The notes under the pieces: model-generated | Told to the model about the DNA's origin: nothing | The model's input: only the letters and a program-made list of their open reading frames with translations | The model's database searches: none | Program-made: the position numbers and the translations under genes | Shown: positions 38,601-48,965 of the stretch, in pieces | Layout: every line of letters starts with the position of its first letter | How positions within the stretch are numbered: position 1 is the first letter of the stretch | Assembly: GCA_027574665.1 (NCBI GenBank) | Contig: CM050649.1 | Coordinates: 67,112,150-67,176,149 of the forward strand | From: Rhynochetos jubatus | Lineage: Eukaryota; Chordata; Aves; Eurypygiformes; Rhynochetidae | Direction: 5' to 3' | DNA: 64,000 nucleotides

Positions 38601-41365
38601 ACTCTATCTGCAGAAAGTCCTTGGGACGAGAGAAGTGTTCATCCCTTCCTTATGAGTGGTGTCTGTAAGGGGTGATTAAAAAAAGCAACAAGTGTTCAAA
38701 TTTGCTTTTGCATTTCTTTCACTGAGATTCTCAAAACTGGTGGTTGATCTGGGTCATCCAGCACACAACATCTATAGAGATGCCTGGTTGACAGTCTGAC
38801 TGAGATGCCTCTTCTTGGGCATGCAAGCTAATTACTTTTGGTCCTGACCATATGTCTGTCACAGTCTTGAAGTGTTGCTGTCTGATGGCAGAGTTCTCAG
38901 GTTGTATTGGTAGCTTCTTGTCAAAAGCTGTGACTAAAAGATAAAAAATGTATCCTTGTGATGGGTTCAGCGATGGTAGCAGGCATTTAGTCTTTGCTCA
39001 GTTTGTCACTTGTCTTTGTCAGTGTCAGAACCACTGCTCTGAAGTCTGAGGTCCTGAGCTCATTGTGCTTGTCTTATTTGATCCTGATTATCTTAAACAA
39101 TCTGACAAGACAGTGGGAAATGGAAACATGGCATTTATTATTCTGCAGAATGAAGGATTTTATGTTCTAGCATATTTTTGGCAAAATGCAGTAAGAGAGT
39201 CACATTTAAGGATATAGCAGACAGCTCTTAAGCAATATGCTAACTTATTTCTTTCTGTCCAAACCGTAAGCTATATGACAGCTGCCTTTCTAATGAGAAA
39301 AATGCAGTAATCATTACTTGTATGTAGTGGTTGGCAACAGTTGTTTGAATTTCTGGTGAGCATAACTCTCTAATCTGTTTTTCTTGTGGTAGTTTACATA
39401 CAGTTTCTAAAGTTTGCATTGTTAGTCATACCTATATTTAGAACTTTCATTAGTGATGACTCAAGACAAGCAGAAAAAAAATAAAGAGGAAAGATATGAC
39501 TGTAAAACTCAGTAGTGGTGAGAAAAAATTGCTATCCTGAATTTCACTCTGTGGCAGTGTGCGTCTTGAATTCAAATTGGAATTAATTTAAGCAGTCAAA
39601 AATGTTTTTAAAATAATTGACAGCACAGAGAAACTAATTTATAAGCTGATTTTTATACACTGATTTTTGCTTTAATTGCTGTAAGTGCTTTCTTTCCCTG
39701 ATTAAAAAGGAGCTGGGGTAGCTTAAGGCAAATGTATTTAGTTATTCTACTTTAAGTGAAGAGCTCTGATTTCATTTGCTAGGTAGAAGGGGCAGATGGG
39801 ATGTTGGTTCAACTTTTCATCAGAGAAGGGACAGTAAGTGAAGTCAGGTTTTGCTGAACTGGGGGGGGGTTTTTACAACATATAACATGCATATAGAAAA
39901 ACATGTATATTCTTCTCCCCTGTTCTCATGAATGCTCCTGACAGTGGCTTTTTCATGTTGGCATAGGAAGACAAGGAAGCTTCATGCCGTCCAGGGCCTT
40001 GGCTATCACAGTCCCAAGTAGCACAACAACGTTCAATTTAAATGAGCTGATGCATATGGATTTCTATGGTGACGGCTAAGAAACTGCTGGCAGCGTGGCA
40101 CAGCCAGATTTGGTTGGCCTGATCCCTAGTTTATTGGGTGAAATGGGGTGTCCCTTCCAGAAAACTGTCTGTGCTCTATTTTGCCTCCCCCGGCATGGCT
40201 AGAACAGCACCCTGGTCCCCTGGTGTGATGGTCTCCCTGTGGTCACTCTGGCTCTCCTGTTAAGAGCTGTGACCCTGCACAAATAGACAACTCATGGGTG
40301 GCTTAAGGAAAGGCTGCAAATATCTCTTTTTCAGCCTCACAGTTTTTATGTAGCCACCTGCATCTCACATATTCTGTGGTATTTCATATTAATAATCATT
40401 AACGCATACAGAGTGGGTTTTTTTACAGAAACAAACCAACTTTAAAGAGAATAAAAAATTACGGTGAGGAGAAGGGAACAGGCAAGGGGATAAAAGAAAG
40501 ATACTATGAAAAATACTGTGCTTTCTTCATCTGTATCTTAAGAGCATCATGGATAAATTATGGTTACTATGTGGATTATGTAGACATTGGCCTAATTTTG
40601 CCCCTGCCTTTATTCCAGTACTGCCCTTAGACATACGCTGTGAAGGTGAAAATGCAAAGTTTCATACAATTTCCTAAAGTGGATGTTCCCCAATTTCTGC
40701 CTTATTTTGGGGGTGAGATGCTGCCCATAATTAATACAGACAGTCGGATACCACAAGGTCACTCCTAGACATATTTTACAAGAAAAAATGAATTTACAGT
40801 TGGTGTACATTAGTGCAGCTTCAGTGAAGCCAATTGCTCAGTTCAGGTCTTGTTGTCAGATTGCCTCTGGAATATGTAGATCTTGTCTACTATCAATGAA
40901 GAAGCTAATTTAATCTTTCTATGGGCAGAAGAGGGGCCAAGCCTTCCTTTCAAAAGATAAGCAAAACGGATGTGCATTTTGGAGGAACATTGAAGAACAT
41001 TCAAATGAAAAATTATGCTGCAGAAAACATCGTGTTGCTGATATAAGGAGAAAAGGCATCTTCTCAGAGAGTTGATACCCCAGGAGCAAGTAAAAGGGGC
41101 TGGAGGTGGTGCCTAGCTGGAGGGCAGCAATATCTGGCACTGGGCTACGCTCACAGAGAAGAGATGCAACAGGGACCACTGACTCCTCTCTGAACAGGGA
41201 ACTTCCAGGAATGGGAAAGGGAGCTCAGTCGACCACTGACATGATTACTAATGCGCTGGTGCACAACAGTGCAAGGCTCGGTTGCCATTTTTTGAGCCAG
41301 GGAAGTATTCTTAGAAGGATGTGCTCTCAGCCTCATTGGTGATCTGTTCACACAGCTAGTTCAGT
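26673..41365. other. Long unique non-coding stretch, no gene recognised
   Basis: About 14.7 kb without a recognised gene and with almost no recognisable mobile element. Open frames reach 148 codons (34259-34705, minus strand), but they overlap frames on the other strand and show no domain. A polypyrimidine run lies at 28245-28285. A 13-mer (ATGTAACATCATG / ATGTAACATGATG, one mismatch) repeats at 33221-33233 and 33241-33253. The interval 38410-40600 has no frame of 60 or more codons and is AT-rich. Small exons or conserved elements could be hidden here. Confidence 0.55.
35297..35342. mobile_element. Fragment like an ancient palindromic MITE
   Basis: The phrase CACAGGTGTCACTGGCTTCA followed by CTGGGAGCAGGATTGGTTCA resembles the same archosaur/turtle repeat type as 61518-61606, with a 'ggtgt.actggcttcactgg' centre followed by 'agcaggattgg'. 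The match is short and from memory; a repeat-library search would settle it. Confidence 0.42.
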
Positions 41366-41424
41366 TTTCAACCACTCTTCTTACAGCTGAGGACACTGAG
41401 TAGACTTGCAAAAGCTCACGGTTT
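41366..41424 (-). mobile_element. Possible MIR or L2 3' remnant
   Basis: 'TTACAGCTGAGGACACTGAG' followed by 'TAGACTTGCAAAAGCTCACGG' looks like the reverse complement of a MIR/L2 3' region ('ttacagatgaggaaactgag' then 'gacttgcccaaggtcac') with about 15 bases missing between. The match is short, so it may be coincidence. Confidence 0.4.
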
Positions 41425-44422
41425 GTGTGAGGTGTTTGAAAATCAGCCTTGGCAGATTTCCTTCACTGACATCTCTGTAGCAAAAGTACCGAAGCACCTG
41501 GACATAAGAGCAGTCATTATCCATCTACCCATCAGCAAACTCAGCATTAAAGGGAGACCGAAAGGCTATATATCCACACAAATCCACACAAGTCCAGATG
41601 CACATGTGGATGGTGCATAGCTGGAAAATCCCTGCTTTGGCTGCGTTTTGCTATTCTAATAGAAAAATGATCATTCTGGGGCACTTGAGTGTACTTTCCT
41701 GAATACTTTCCTGATCAGCTCAGTTTTTCTGCATGTTAGACTTCAATGTAATATCAGAATTACTCACCAAGTGCTCTTTGGGAGGGCTGTGTGGCAGTAA
41801 CATAGCAGGAAAGTATTTTCCCTCACGTTAAAAATAACAATGTTGTCTGGAGATCATGAATGACTTCTGGGGTTTTTTTGGTGTTTGTTTCCCTGAGACA
41901 GAAGAGTAGAAAATTAAATAGCCCCTCACTATAATTTAGTATTGAACTTTCAGGGAAAAAAAAGGAGCATTTGCCTATATTTTGAAAAGTCTTTATCACA
42001 GCATGCTGCCTTTGCCAGGAAGGGGTACACAACATAAAAAAGCAAAAAGAAGATGCTAGAAATTATTTCCTAACATCTAACCCATCTGCAGGAAACACAG
42101 AGCGGGCCAAGGTGGTGCTCTTTTTTTTTCATGAAGACAAATCTTGCTATTGTGAATTAGATCCAAATGCCTGTGTTTTGATATAATACATTGCAACAAA
42201 GGAAGGAGTTTTGTGAAATCTGCTCCCAAAGAAATAATTCTGAACAGGCACTTAATGCAAATATCAAAGCTGCTTCAGAATGCTTATGGTCAGAAGTATT
42301 TATTTCTCGTGAAGCCACTGTAGGGTGTTGCCAATGTTGACGAATTTCAGATTGTGATTTTGAGATCCAAGCACTGCCTAATAAAATTGATAACAGCTGT
42401 CCATGTAACTCTGCAGACTACCATTACCATTCATTTGTTTCTTCAAGGTGGAAGCATTTTCCCAGTAAGTTTCAAAAATCTTTTTAAAATACAGTTCTAC
42501 AGAAAGGGAAAAAAAAAAAGACTTTTATGCTGATACTCTGGGGTTTCTGCCATCGCAATGACAACCAGCTCAAATCTGCTCTGTTTACTGGCAAAAGAAC
42601 AAGGTTTCTAACTGCCAACCTAGACAGGGAGGAAGCTGGTGGCAGTGGGAGATTGCCTGGGTCACCCCTTGGGTCGGCAGCACGTGACAGATGTAAAATG
42701 TACTTTTGGCCCAACATAAAGGAAGAAAATAAAAATATCCCCTTTTTTTAGCAACCTCTCTGATTTCCACCCTTGTATTTCTGTTTTATGCTGTTTCCAT
42801 GCAACGTAGGTTTCAACAGCCCAGAAAGATGTTGCTGTCGAAATGCTGGCCCTTTTTTCAGCAGCCACTAGGTCAAGGTCTTCTGCTCAGCTAGCAGTGA
42901 CTGGCTACATTTGTGCACCGGCATTAAGAAGGAGATGCTTCAAAAGGAAGCTCTTCTTCTGCTGAGTTGCTTCTCGTTTAGTGAGTTTTTGTAAAGTTTT
43001 TACAATATTTTTTTAAGTTTCTTCATATTTACCCCTATTTCCAAGTCACGTCATTGGCTTAACCACAATCCATGAGCCAACACGTCGCCTTGCAGTGCTC
43101 TGCTAAAAACAAAGAAGGTGAAAAACCAAGCCTACCTTCTGCTGAGAGTATCCTTCTCAATAAGAGGGGGAAGACCCCCATCAAATTAAATCATGCAAAA
43201 TACCATCAGTGCTACCCCTGCTAGACTTACAGAGTCTGGAAGTCTCTGCATGACCTCAGAGGACATAGCAATACATGCCAGGATACCAAAAATGGACTTA
43301 AAAGCCAGAAGACTAAAGTGCCTGTCAGAAAGAAAGGGCACAAAAATAGTCTCTCAAGAGACAGAAAAACACATCACACCTCCAGAAATATTAAATATTT
43401 AAGGAGGCTGTGTCAACCTGTCCAGGCTCCTGAGTGCACCCAGTGCTACCTGCTCCTACTGAGGATGCCTCGAGGACTGGAGATTCTTTAGGGAGAAAAT
43501 CTGACTTGGCTACAGAGTCAAAGGATGGGATGCCTTGGCATGAGTCCTGCCCCTCATGTGCTCCCCATGGCCGCTTTTGCACCATGAACCACTCCATGAC
43601 ATGACCTAATGTAGAAATGTGAGCCCCCCTCCCACTCCAGCCATCAGGAGTGTGATTTAGTAGCACAGTACGAGAGGGGAGTGCGAGGGTCATGTACTGT
43701 GGCCGTGAAGGCGTGCACAGACTTCATCCTCCTTTTCCCAGCCTGACTCTAGCACATCCCTTCCACTGGGAAGTTGTGGGCTGGGAGACCCAGAAACAGT
43801 GCCGCTGGGCACCATTACAGTAGCTCTACAGCTGTTTTCTATTAACCACATTGGATATAAGTTGGCAAGTAGGGTGATGAAAAATTGGGCCTTATATTTT
43901 AGCCAGCTCCAGCATGCAGCTACCCTGTGTTGCAATTAGCTTTCCTCTTTAAAATCCTTCCAGGCTCCGCTGGGGCAGAAGGCAAGCCACTGTGCTGCAG
44001 CACTCAGCTGCTGGGGTGGTTTTGGCACGGGTCGTGTCCCAGAGAGGAGGTTTGGGGGAAAATCCCTTAAAAATCCTGTGGTTTTTAACACAACAGGGCT
44101 GTGATATCAACCCACAGAAGAAAGGGTCTGCTGTCACTCCTCATACACGGTGCAGTTAGGACGGTGTTCTTGATTCCTGTCTGCGAGTGCGTAATCTTTG
44201 CTCAGTGCCTGGTACAGCTGGATCAAACTGCGATCATGTCTTCCCACTGCGTCTCCATAGGCTGGTACCCACAGACCTTGATTTCTAATGCAACGAGGCA
44301 TTGCTAATTAGGATGACTTTCTTCTCTCCGGCTTAATAAAATCCATCCACAAATGGGACTGGAAGAAGCAGAATTGAAGAGAAGAGGAGGGATTCCCCAA
44401 ACTGTATTTTAGTATCTTCAGT
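41425..44422. other. Unique non-coding sequence
   Basis: No recognised exon or young repeat. Frames reach 100 codons (43391-43693, minus strand) without a domain. Short A/T runs occur at 42121-42130, 42509-42519 and 42743-42749. Confidence 0.55.
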
Positions 44423-44447
44423 AAAAAAAAAAAAAAAAAAAAAAAAA
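44423..44447 (+). repeat. Poly(A) tract, 25 A, with A-rich tail
   Basis: An unbroken run of 25 A followed by an A/C-rich stretch (CCAACAAAAAAAACCCCACAA..) to about 44480. An AATAAA lies upstream at 44336-44341, but I recognise no retroposed gene before it. It may be an expanded retroposon tail or a simple repeat. Confidence 0.9.
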
Positions 44448-44535
44448 CCAACAAAAAAAACCCCACAACATAACAAAAAGATAATATAAAATCCAGGTAA
44501 TTAAAAATTACAAAATAAAATATTTTGAAGAGTGT

Positions 44536-44578
44536 TCATTCTTATGAATGACTAAAGGGGACCTGAATCCCCTTTAGT
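44536..44578 (+). repeat. Two adjacent perfect hairpins
   Basis: The first is TTCAT-TCTT-ATGAA at about 44536-44549. The second has arms ACTAAAGGGG (44551-44560) and CCCCTTTAGT (44569-44578), a perfect 10-bp stem with the 8-base loop ACCTGAAT. They are almost contiguous. No terminator role is expected in this genome type. Function is unknown. Confidence 0.8.
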
Positions 44579-44816
44579 AAGCCAAGAGGATAGTAACTCC
44601 CGTTCTTCCAAACTTTTATCCATTTGGCATGTGTCACCGCAGATCCAGGAATGGGCTAATTAAAATTGTTTTGTTGCTAATGATAGTGCATCTTCTTTCA
44701 CTAAAGAGTTCAGATCACAGCCTTCCTCTTGATCTGCTGTGAGATTTTTTAATCTCTAAATTAGAGGAAAAGCATATGCCCTTTTAATGCCTATAAGAAT
44801 TTGAGCTTGTTAATGC

Positions 44817-44839
44817 AAAAAAAAAAAAAAAAAAAAAAA
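44817..44839 (+). repeat. Poly(A) tract, 23 A
   Basis: An unbroken run of 23 A between TTAATGC and GAAGTAGG. No retroposed sequence is recognisable upstream. Confidence 0.9.
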
Positions 44840-46872
44840 GAAGTAGGATTTCTATTATAGCTGTTCTTTAATTATGGAACAGCATGTGCGAGAAGACTCT
44901 TTACTCATAACTTTGTCCTCAATTCTATTACACATTTTAGCAGCGAATGCATGTAATAGAAAAACAGCAATAGACTGTGGAAACTGTCCAGAGCCCTGCT
45001 CTCCTAGGGAAAAGATGCCAATGGTATTTTTGTACTGCTACTCCTCGGCAGCCTCTTTGCACTTTCCTCCAGGTTACATGCACAGCATGACTCACTGCCT
45101 GATGGTTTCATTGAAACAGAAAAATATAGACACAGTAATGATTGCATTCAATCATAAACTACAATCAATACAGCGCAGTTTAAATGTTCTGTGCCCTGGC
45201 AAGCCACTACAGGCTCCCCCCCACACCCCCCCATCTTATTCCCTGAAGAAATGATTTTTCATTTCTAAAGGATAACAGTTGTTCCAAGTGATCTAGCAGA
45301 TGTAGTTGAGTCTCTCAGAATGAAATATGTAGGTCAGAGCAGGAGGCATTCATTGTTTTCTTTGATGTACCTTCATGTCAGCCCTTCTTCGGATGGAAAA
45401 CCCACTTCACAATACTTGCTGACTGCTGCGCGGGAGTCTCACTGGAGGAACCTTACAGCAGCCCCCGCCCAAGTTCATCTGGGGGCATCGGGTGGGCAGG
45501 TGGTGTTCAAACCACAGATTCTGCGGCCTTTTATTTATGGATGCCAGGATATAAATCTCAACCTAGTCCTCGAACGAAGACAATTACCTCGATGGAACCT
45601 TGCTTTGTGTACATCGCAGTGCCATTGGCAAACCCAGAGGCTCCGATGAGAAATGGCTCCCAGGAGACCCAGGCGAGACTGAGAGTGGGATGGGGTGGGG
45701 GAAGGCTGGGGGGAACACAGCCAGGTCAGGATGTGGGGAGCCTCTCCAGGAAAAATAACAAGCATGACTTTTGGCCTTTGGAGACACCATGTGTCCCTGT
45801 GCCAGTCATGATTCCCTGAGGGAAATATCCTCTCTTCATGCCAGCAAAAAAAATCTGGTTTGGTCTTAAGTATTACTTGCTCTTTTGCAGTATATTCAAA
45901 GGAGGAGTGTCCAAAGAAATCACTTCTGCCCCATGGTTCTGATGGTCTAACAAAAACCACCACCGTGGTATCTCCATCATGGGTCAGGAGACACACTGGC
46001 ACACTCCCCAGCAAACTCGAATTCCCGCTTTCTCGGTAACCACCCCACACTAGGAAACAACAAAGACAGCACCTTCCCTTTTCCTTTTAGCAGTGGTAAC
46101 TGCCTAAAGATGAAAAATAGCTCCCAGAAGGCCAGTGTGAAATGAAATCATGCCAACAGACCCTAAATAAAGGTTGCAATTCCAACATGTCCTCTGTTAT
46201 GCTTGGGATGTGCGGTAAGTGACAGCTGAATAAATCAAACCCCTGGAGTTCCATCACAACCGTCAGGTTAAAAGTGTTATTATCTCATTGTAGCTAGAAG
46301 TTCTGATTCATACTTTTTTCTATTTTTCTCAAATCTGGGAGATCTTGGATTGTATGTCGCTCACATTAGAGCTGGAAAAGGACTAGTGTAACTTTCTAAA
46401 AAACAGCCTCCTTTTTTTTTTTTTTGGTCATAAATCAGTGTTCCTAGTTTCATTCGGCTGCCTGCCTCCCTTTCTTCCTCTCCCCTCCCCGTTTCCTCCT
46501 CCCACTCGTTAGTCTGTTCAGCACCTTCGGTGAGTCACACAGAGACGGCTGACAAGTGAAGTCAAGTTCGACTCCATATAAAGTTCCTGCAGAGACCTTC
46601 CGCTGAGCAGTTTGCTGAACACGGCTCCGGCTCCTTCTCCCTCCTCCAAGCCCAGGCTGGGATGGACCTTGACCTCAGAGGATGCACATTTGGGACTGTG
46701 AGAACCCTGCCACACCCGGAAATCTGAGCTGTAGGCTTTTCTGTCAGTCAGACAGCTCACACAGCAGACTCTAGGTGAAAATCTGGAATTTATACCCCTT
46801 GCAAGAAGGCTTCAGGCCAGAACTTTGAATTACATCATGCTAACTTAAACCTGAGGGAAGAAAAGAATAGTC
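44840..46872. other. Unique non-coding sequence
   Basis: A 126-codon plus-strand frame (44874-45254) and a 171-codon minus-strand frame (45535-46050) are the longest. Neither shows a recognised domain. The 44870-45200 part is CpG-poor and contains the near-palindrome TTTCATTGAAACAG, so it may be a conserved non-coding piece. A T run lies at 46412-46426, and a pyrimidine run of about 45 bases follows at 46462-46507. Confidence 0.5.
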
Positions 46873-46877
46873 CCAGT
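46873..46877 (+). repeat. Target-site duplication, left copy (CCAGT)
   Basis: CCAGT directly precedes the TG end of the LTR and recurs immediately after its CA end at 47887-47891. This marks the insertion point. Confidence 0.9.
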
Positions 46878-47886
46878 TGTGGTGGGGTGACCCTGGCTGG
46901 AGGCCAGATGCCCACCAAAGCTGCTCTGTCACTGTCCTCCTCAGCTGGGCAGGGGGGAGATAATATAAGGAATGGCTTGTGAGTTGAGACAAGGACAGGG
47001 AGGGATCGCTCACCAGTTACCATCACAGACAAAACAGACTCGACTTGGGGAAATTAGTTTAATTTGTTACCAATCAAATCAGAGTAAGATAATGAGAAAT
47101 AAAACCAATTCTTATAAAAACACCTTCCCCCCACCCTTCCCTTCTTCCCAGGCTCAGCGTTGCTCTGTATTTCTCTACCTTCTTCCCCTCAGAAGCATAA
47201 AGAGACAGTGAATGAGGGCTTGGTCAGCCCACCACACGTTGTCTCTGTCGCTCCTTCCTCCTCAGAGGAGGACTCCTCACACTCTGTCCCAGCTCCACTG
47301 TGGGGTTCCTCCTACACGAGACAGTCCTCCATGAACTTCTCCAACCTGAGTCCTTCCCATGGGTGGCAGTATTTTACAAACTGCTCCAGCATGGGTCCCT
47401 TCCGTGGGGTGCAGTCCTCCAGGAGCAATCTGCTCCTGCGTGGGCTTCCCATGGGGTCGCAGGTCCCGCCAGCCAAACTGCTCCATCCTGGGCTCCTCTC
47501 TCCACAGGGCTACAGGTCCTGACAGGAGCCTGCTCCAGCGTCGGCTTCTCATGGGGTCATGGGCTCTTTGGGCACAGCTGCCTGCTCCATTGTGGGGTCG
47601 TCCCCGGGCTGCAGGTCGATTGTCTGCTCCCCTGTGACCTTCCATGGCTTCAGGGGCACAGCTGGCCTCACCATGGTCTGCACCAAGAGCTGACAGGGAA
47701 TCTCTGCTCTGGTGCCTGGCGCATCTCCTCCCCATCCTTCTCCACTGATCTAGGGGTCTGCAGAGCTGTTCCTCTCACATCTTCTCACTCTTCCCTCTGT
47801 CTGCTGTTGCACAGTTTTTTTCCCCCTTCTTAAATATGTTACTCCAGAGGTGCTACCTAAACTTTGCCATGCAAAACCCATCAACA
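46878..47886 (-). mobile_element. Endogenous retrovirus solo LTR (ERVL-like), 1009 bp
   Basis: The sequence matches a long avian LTR family I recognise from many bird genomes. Marker stretches are GAGGCCAGATGCCCACCAAA, 'ACAGACTCGACTTGGGGAAA', 'CACACGTTGTCTCTGTCGCT' and the 'CTGCTCC.GCGTGGG' repeats. The ends are exact: read on the minus strand it starts TGTTGATGGG and ends CCCACCACA, so TG..CA, and a perfect 5-bp duplication CCAGT flanks it. A 5-bp duplication fits ERVL-type insertions. No internal gag/pol/env sequence is present, so recombination between two LTRs removed the provirus. The minus-strand start appears shorter than other copies I recall (a missing block between about 47845 and 47870). 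Frames of up to 177 codons inside it are not genes. Confidence 0.93.
47381..47660 (-). repeat. ~50-bp imperfect tandem repeats inside the LTR
   Basis: On the plus strand the 7-mer CTGCTCC begins at 47381, 47430, 47478, 47530, 47582 and 47624, spacings of 49, 48, 52, 52 and 42. Each is followed by a GTGGG-like and CATGGGGT-like segment and a GCAGGTC-like segment. The units are diverged. Repeat arrays in the U3 part of LTRs often carry enhancer activity; that role here is inference. Confidence 0.8.
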
Positions 47887-47891
47887 CCAGT
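47887..47891 (+). repeat. Target-site duplication, right copy (CCAGT)
   Basis: Identical to 46873-46877, flanking the other end of the solo LTR. Confidence 0.9.
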
Positions 47892-48902
47892 GTTGGCTAA
47901 CTATGTCTCCTGTCTCTCCCTGACACGGAATATGTCACCCTTAAAACTTCTGAAATGGATCCTGCCTTCTCAGACAAAGTGTCAGCACAAGACACAATAT
48001 TTAGGTCACGATAGCTTACTGTACAACAACTCCTGAAGCAAGGACTAAGAACTGCATTCTCTGACCCCATTTCAACAAGGTCTATAAGCATGTGTCAAGC
48101 CTTAAACACACAGCCATCCCTGAAAAACCCCAAAAGACTATCCCAATCAATGTACTAACAGGAACAAGATTTATGCCAGTTTTACTAGTTAAACAGAACT
48201 TTTCTGAACCATATTTTAGTGCATGATGCAGATTTTGTGCTTCTATTTTGTGGCCGAGACACTGTGATGTCTCAGCAATAGTTGCCTGGCCCTGGGAGAG
48301 GCACCCAGGCTGCCCAGTTTGGTAACAGGGCACCTGATTCTGCCTTTGGGGAGGGCAACTGGTGCAGAAGGGCACGACAGAAATCTCTGTTGAGGACAGT
48401 GTTGCCCGGACACCAGCAATGCTCTAGAGACCTCTCCTCTATAGCCTGTGGGCCTGATTCTTGGCAACCAGACCCCTTGGCCTCACAGGACGCGAACCAC
48501 ACAGCCCCCTCTTCCCTGAAAGACACCGACAAGCCTTGGTGTTGTCACATGTCTCTGAGCTGTGCAGTGGTGAGTTTGTGCTCATGAGAAAACTGGGGCT
48601 TTCCGCCTTTTCCAGCCCAAGGAGCCGGTGGGGTGAGCTGAACAGGGATACAGGGGCTGGGCTTTGCAGGCACAACTGCTCAGTGTCCATCTTCTAGGAG
48701 CTGGGGAGGTGCAGTTGGTTATGGGTCTGAGCTGGAAAGTTCTTACGCTTTGCACCCTTCACACTTTTGTCATGCAACAGTTTCGGGGGAAAATCAGCAA
48801 CAACCTGAACGAGTCTGGGACCTTCCTTCTGCCCCCATCTAATGCAGCAGCCCTTAAACTAGACTAAACCCACCACAGCATTTTCACATTGTTTGCTCTG
48901 TT
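47892..48902. other. Unique non-coding sequence
   Basis: No recognised exon. Overlapping frames of 74-101 codons on both strands at 48240-48700 reflect a GC-richer stretch and show no domain. Confidence 0.55.
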
Positions 48903-48965
48903 TCCTCTTTAGCCTGGTGGTAAGCCCACGTAGCTGGAGGTGGTGGGTTCAAACCTTTATTCTGG
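48903..48965 (+). mobile_element. tRNA-like Pol III promoter remnant (SINE head)
   Basis: An A-box-like TAGCCTGGTGG (48910-48920) and a B-box-like GGTTCAAACC (48946-48955) are 36 bases apart start to start, the spacing expected in a tRNA or tRNA-derived SINE. The T-stem pairs poorly (one G-C, wobbles and a mismatch) and no acceptor stem closes, so it is not a working tRNA gene. The downstream sequence does not match a SINE body I know. Confidence 0.45.

Noticed and set aside
41346-41357. CACACAGCTAGT as part of a MIR element
   Set aside because: It lies on the wrong side of the neighbouring MIR-like piece for a collinear minus-strand MIR, so it is probably coincidence.
44874-45254. 126-codon frame beginning with ATG after a poly(A) tract
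   Set aside because: No domain. The preceding poly(A) cannot be its own tail, and the composition looks more like non-coding DNA.
45535-46050. 171-codon minus-strand frame
   Set aside because: No recognised domain, and it overlaps a 92-codon plus-strand frame. It is likely chance.
47300-47833. 177-codon plus-strand frame
   Set aside because: It lies wholly within the solo LTR and across its tandem repeats; it runs antisense to the element.
48903-48965. Functional tRNA gene
   Set aside because: The T-stem has mismatches and no acceptor stem forms; only the promoter boxes remain.
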